The notes beneath the pieces are model-generated. The model did no database searches, was not told the DNA's origin, and was given only the letters and a program-made list of their open reading frames with translations. The position numbers were made by a program, and so were the translations under genes. Of a stretch of 41,900 nucleotides of DNA, positions 40,483 through 41,900 are shown piece after piece (position 1 is the first letter of the stretch; each line of letters starts with the position of its first letter). The stretch covers positions 1 through 41,900 of the forward strand of contig JAUSOZ010000031.1 in the NCBI GenBank assembly GCA_030655955.1, given 5' to 3'. Source of the stretch: Deltaproteobacteria bacterium (lineage in GTDB: Bacteria > Desulfobacterota > Desulfobaccia > Desulfobaccales > 0-14-0-80-60-11).

Positions 40483-40523
40483 AGGTTTTAGGTTTTAGGT
40501 TCTGGGTTCTGGGTTTTGGGTTA
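40483..40523 (+). repeat. Period-7 repeat after the fwdA-like gene
   Basis: Five to six heptamers (GGTTTTA, GGTTCTG, GGTTTTG) begin four bases after the stop codon, as at 23258-23289. No inverted partner is visible before the next gene. Confidence 0.85.
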
Positions 40524-40603
40524 TTTGAGAGTGGGATTATGAAGTAATTATTCCCCGGAGGGTTCGATTGGTGGCACTAACAATAGGGCAAATGGCGTAA
40601 GGT

Positions 40604-41053
40604 ATGGCCACGGCAGAAGAACTCCTGGAATTTTTGCCCGGCACCGATTGCCGGCAGTGCGGCTTCATCTGCGCCGAGTTTGCCGGGTTGCTTCTGGCCC
40701 GGGAACGGCCGCCGGAGGACTGCCCGGTCCTCCATGAGCCCGACTATGCCGGGTTTATCGAGGCCTTGCACGAACTCCTGGGACCTTCGGCTTCGGCGGC
40801 GGGGATGCGCATCGACCCGGAAAAATGCAACGGCTGCGGCATCTGCGTGGCCATGTGCGAATTCCACCTGGGAAACTGTGATGCGGCCCGGCTGGGCAAG
40901 GGGCCCCGGCCCCAGGACCAGATGGTCTTCCACGTGGTCAACGGCACGGTGGTGGTGGTCCGCCAGGAACTGTGCACCCGGTTGGTCCAGGCGGCGGAGA
41001 AGTGCAGCAAGTGCGCCCAGTACTGCCCCACCGAGGCCATTGAGTTGTTTTGA
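40604..41053 (+). CDS. 4Fe-4S protein with corrinoid/Rnf-type FeS domain and ferredoxin motifs
   Basis: A 149-residue iron-sulfur protein. An N-terminal 4Fe-4S domain of the type found in RnfB and the corrinoid protein of CO dehydrogenase/acetyl-CoA synthase (DCRQCGFICAEFA, then DCPVL) is followed by ferredoxin-type motifs: CNGCGICVAMCEF at about 86-98 and CSKCAQYCPTEAIELF at the end. It lacks any catalytic domain, so it would move electrons. Neighbours (FwdB/FwdA-like, HdrC-like) place it in a redox complex. AAGG lies too near the ATG to be an ideal ribosome-binding site. Confidence 0.75.
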   Translation: MATAEELLEFLPGTDCRQCGFICAEFAGLLLARERPPEDCPVLHEPDYAGFIEALHELLGPSASAAGMRIDPEKCNGCGICVAMCEFHLGNCDAARLGKGPRPQDQMVFHVVNGTVVVVRQELCTRLVQAAEKCSKCAQYCPTEAIELF

Positions 41054-41055
41054 TC

Positions 41056-41164
41056 AGCAGTTAGCGGTTAGCAGTTAGTAACCCTATTGAACTGATAAAT
41101 TTATTGCGCCTGGATAGTGCTCATGATTTTTTTTTATGGCTAATAGCTAACTGCTAACAGCTGA
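41056..41164. repeat. Inverted pair of period-7 repeats
   Basis: Left arm 41056-41078 (GTTAGCA/GTTAGCG heptamers) starts three bases after the preceding stop codon. Right arm 41139-41164 pairs with about 23 bases at four mismatches and ends next to the AAGG before the following ATG. The loop is about 60 bases. Confidence 0.85.
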
Positions 41165-41173
41165 AGGCTAAAT

Positions 41174-41641
41174 ATGACCGAAACCGTAAACCTTCAGGAT
41201 TTGGATCCCCATTTCAAAGATGAGGTGGCCACCGAGCCCGGTTGTCAGCACCTTTGGCGCTGCTTTGCCTGCGGGGTCTGTACCGCCACCTGCCCGGTAA
41301 GCGAAATCACGCCCGGCTTCAGCCCCAGCCAGATCATCCGCCAGGTGCTTTACGGCCAGCGAGCGGCCCTGCTGGGTTCTTCGGCCCTTTGGCATTGCGC
41401 CCGCTGCGCCCGGTGCTCCTTTCAGTGCCCCCAGGACGTGCGTTTTCTGGATATCATCCAGGGTCTGAGAAATCTGGCCCTGCGGGACGGCTGCATCAGC
41501 CCGGCCCGGGTGGCCCGGTTGGAGCAGGGGGAGCGGCTGATCCAGGAACTGAGGCGGCGCCTCATCGGCGAACTCCTGTCCGGGGAGGAAGAGTCGGAGG
41601 TGAAAGACGCCCTGGCCCGGCTAGCCGGTGAGGTAGAATAG
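41174..41641 (+). CDS. HdrC-like heterodisulfide reductase subunit C
   Basis: A 155-residue protein with the two CX2CX2CX3CP 4Fe-4S motifs of HdrC: CFACGVCTATCP (about 31-42) and CARCARCSFQCP (about 76-87), followed by the helix IIQGLRNLALRDG. HdrC connects HdrB, which carries the catalytic non-cubane clusters, to HdrA. Its partners would be expected directly downstream, past the window end. AAGG lies upstream of the ATG. It follows the 4Fe-4S protein, continuing the Fwd/Hdr-like cluster. Confidence 0.85.
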   Translation: MTETVNLQDLDPHFKDEVATEPGCQHLWRCFACGVCTATCPVSEITPGFSPSQIIRQVLYGQRAALLGSSALWHCARCARCSFQCPQDVRFLDIIQGLRNLALRDGCISPARVARLEQGERLIQELRRRLIGELLSGEEESEVKDALARLAGEVE

Positions 41642-41705
41642 CCTGGGTGTTGTTCATGGCAGTCATTCATGGGCCGTCGGTCCACCCATAAATGATGAAA
41701 AGTTC

Positions 41706-41839
41706 GTAGGGCGGGCGTCTCGCCCGCCGCTTTAGTCCGCACAGGCGAGACGCCTGTGCCACCAAATTCTTATTAATTTTTCAAGACAGCCTGAAATCTG
41801 TTTGAGCCTCGTAAGGGCGACCCGCCGGGTCGCCCCTAC
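41706..41839. repeat. Two GTAGGG-family palindromes after the hdrC-like gene
   Basis: At 41706-41763: GTAGGGCGGGCG...CGCCCGCC and a second hairpin CACAGGCGAGACGCCTGTG. At 41811-41839: GTAAGGGCGACCC...GGGTCGCCCCTAC, a near-perfect palindrome. The rest of 41642-41900 contains no gene that I can support. Confidence 0.8.
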
Positions 41840-41900
41840 CAGAACACCTCACTATGGAGTCGATTTCTTCCATCCATGAATAGCCCGGCAACAGTATTTT

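Overview
The window is a GC-rich bacterial chromosome segment with densely packed genes of ordinary housekeeping and anabolic type. A full futalosine-type menaquinone operon, BirA-controlled biotin genes, Hdr/Fwd-like iron-sulfur proteins and a liv/paaK cluster together suggest an anaerobic Desulfobacterota-type organism (old Deltaproteobacteria, near Desulfobacca or the Syntrophobacterales). That placement is inferred from gene content only. No rRNA, tRNA, CRISPR array, insertion sequence or prophage gene was recognised.

Layout. 1-9731: a HigA-like antitoxin with its own extended -10 promoter, an AT-rich SGNH hydrolase, pdxA coupled to a secreted metallophosphoesterase, proC, nadC, an AT-rich membrane protein and valS. 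10045-20361: a TetR-family regulator, then a menaquinone operon mqnE-mqnC-(MTAP-family nucleosidase)-mqnX-mqnA-mqnL(ubiD)-mqnM(ubiX)-DUF6790-mqnP(ubiA). The same 14-base palindrome overlaps the regulator's promoter and lies just in front of mqnE, so the regulator very probably controls itself and the operon. 20399-21366: an outer-membrane beta-barrel protein with a consensus promoter and a strong terminator. 21514-26673: livHMFG transporter genes and a phenylacetate-CoA ligase. 26706-30758: a lipoprotein alpha/beta hydrolase, a dCMP deaminase and ftsK. 31004-35696: a BirA operator followed by bioB-bioD-bioF-bioH-bioC. 35884-37478: an HPF/cold-shock fusion and a radical SAM protein on the minus strand. 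37592-41641: an unusual cluster of FwdB-like (with an in-frame amber codon), FwdA-like, 4Fe-4S and HdrC-like proteins, which probably continues past the window.

How the genes work together. In the menaquinone operon MqnA and MqnE make aminofutalosine, MqnX would deaminate it to futalosine, the MTAP-family enzyme would remove hypoxanthine, and MqnC would cyclise the product; MqnL/MqnM/MqnP finish decarboxylation and prenylation. MqnD is not in the window. In the biotin operon BioC/BioH make the pimeloyl-ACP precursor and BioF/BioD/BioB build biotin; BioA is not in the window.

The intergenic DNA is unusual in two ways. One family of palindromes begins GTAGGG and ends CCCTAC and appears more than a dozen times, sometimes supplying stop codons. 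A second class consists of short tandem repeats with a period of about seven bases, of several unrelated sequences, often as inverted pairs lying exactly between the stop codon of one gene and the ribosome-binding site of the next.
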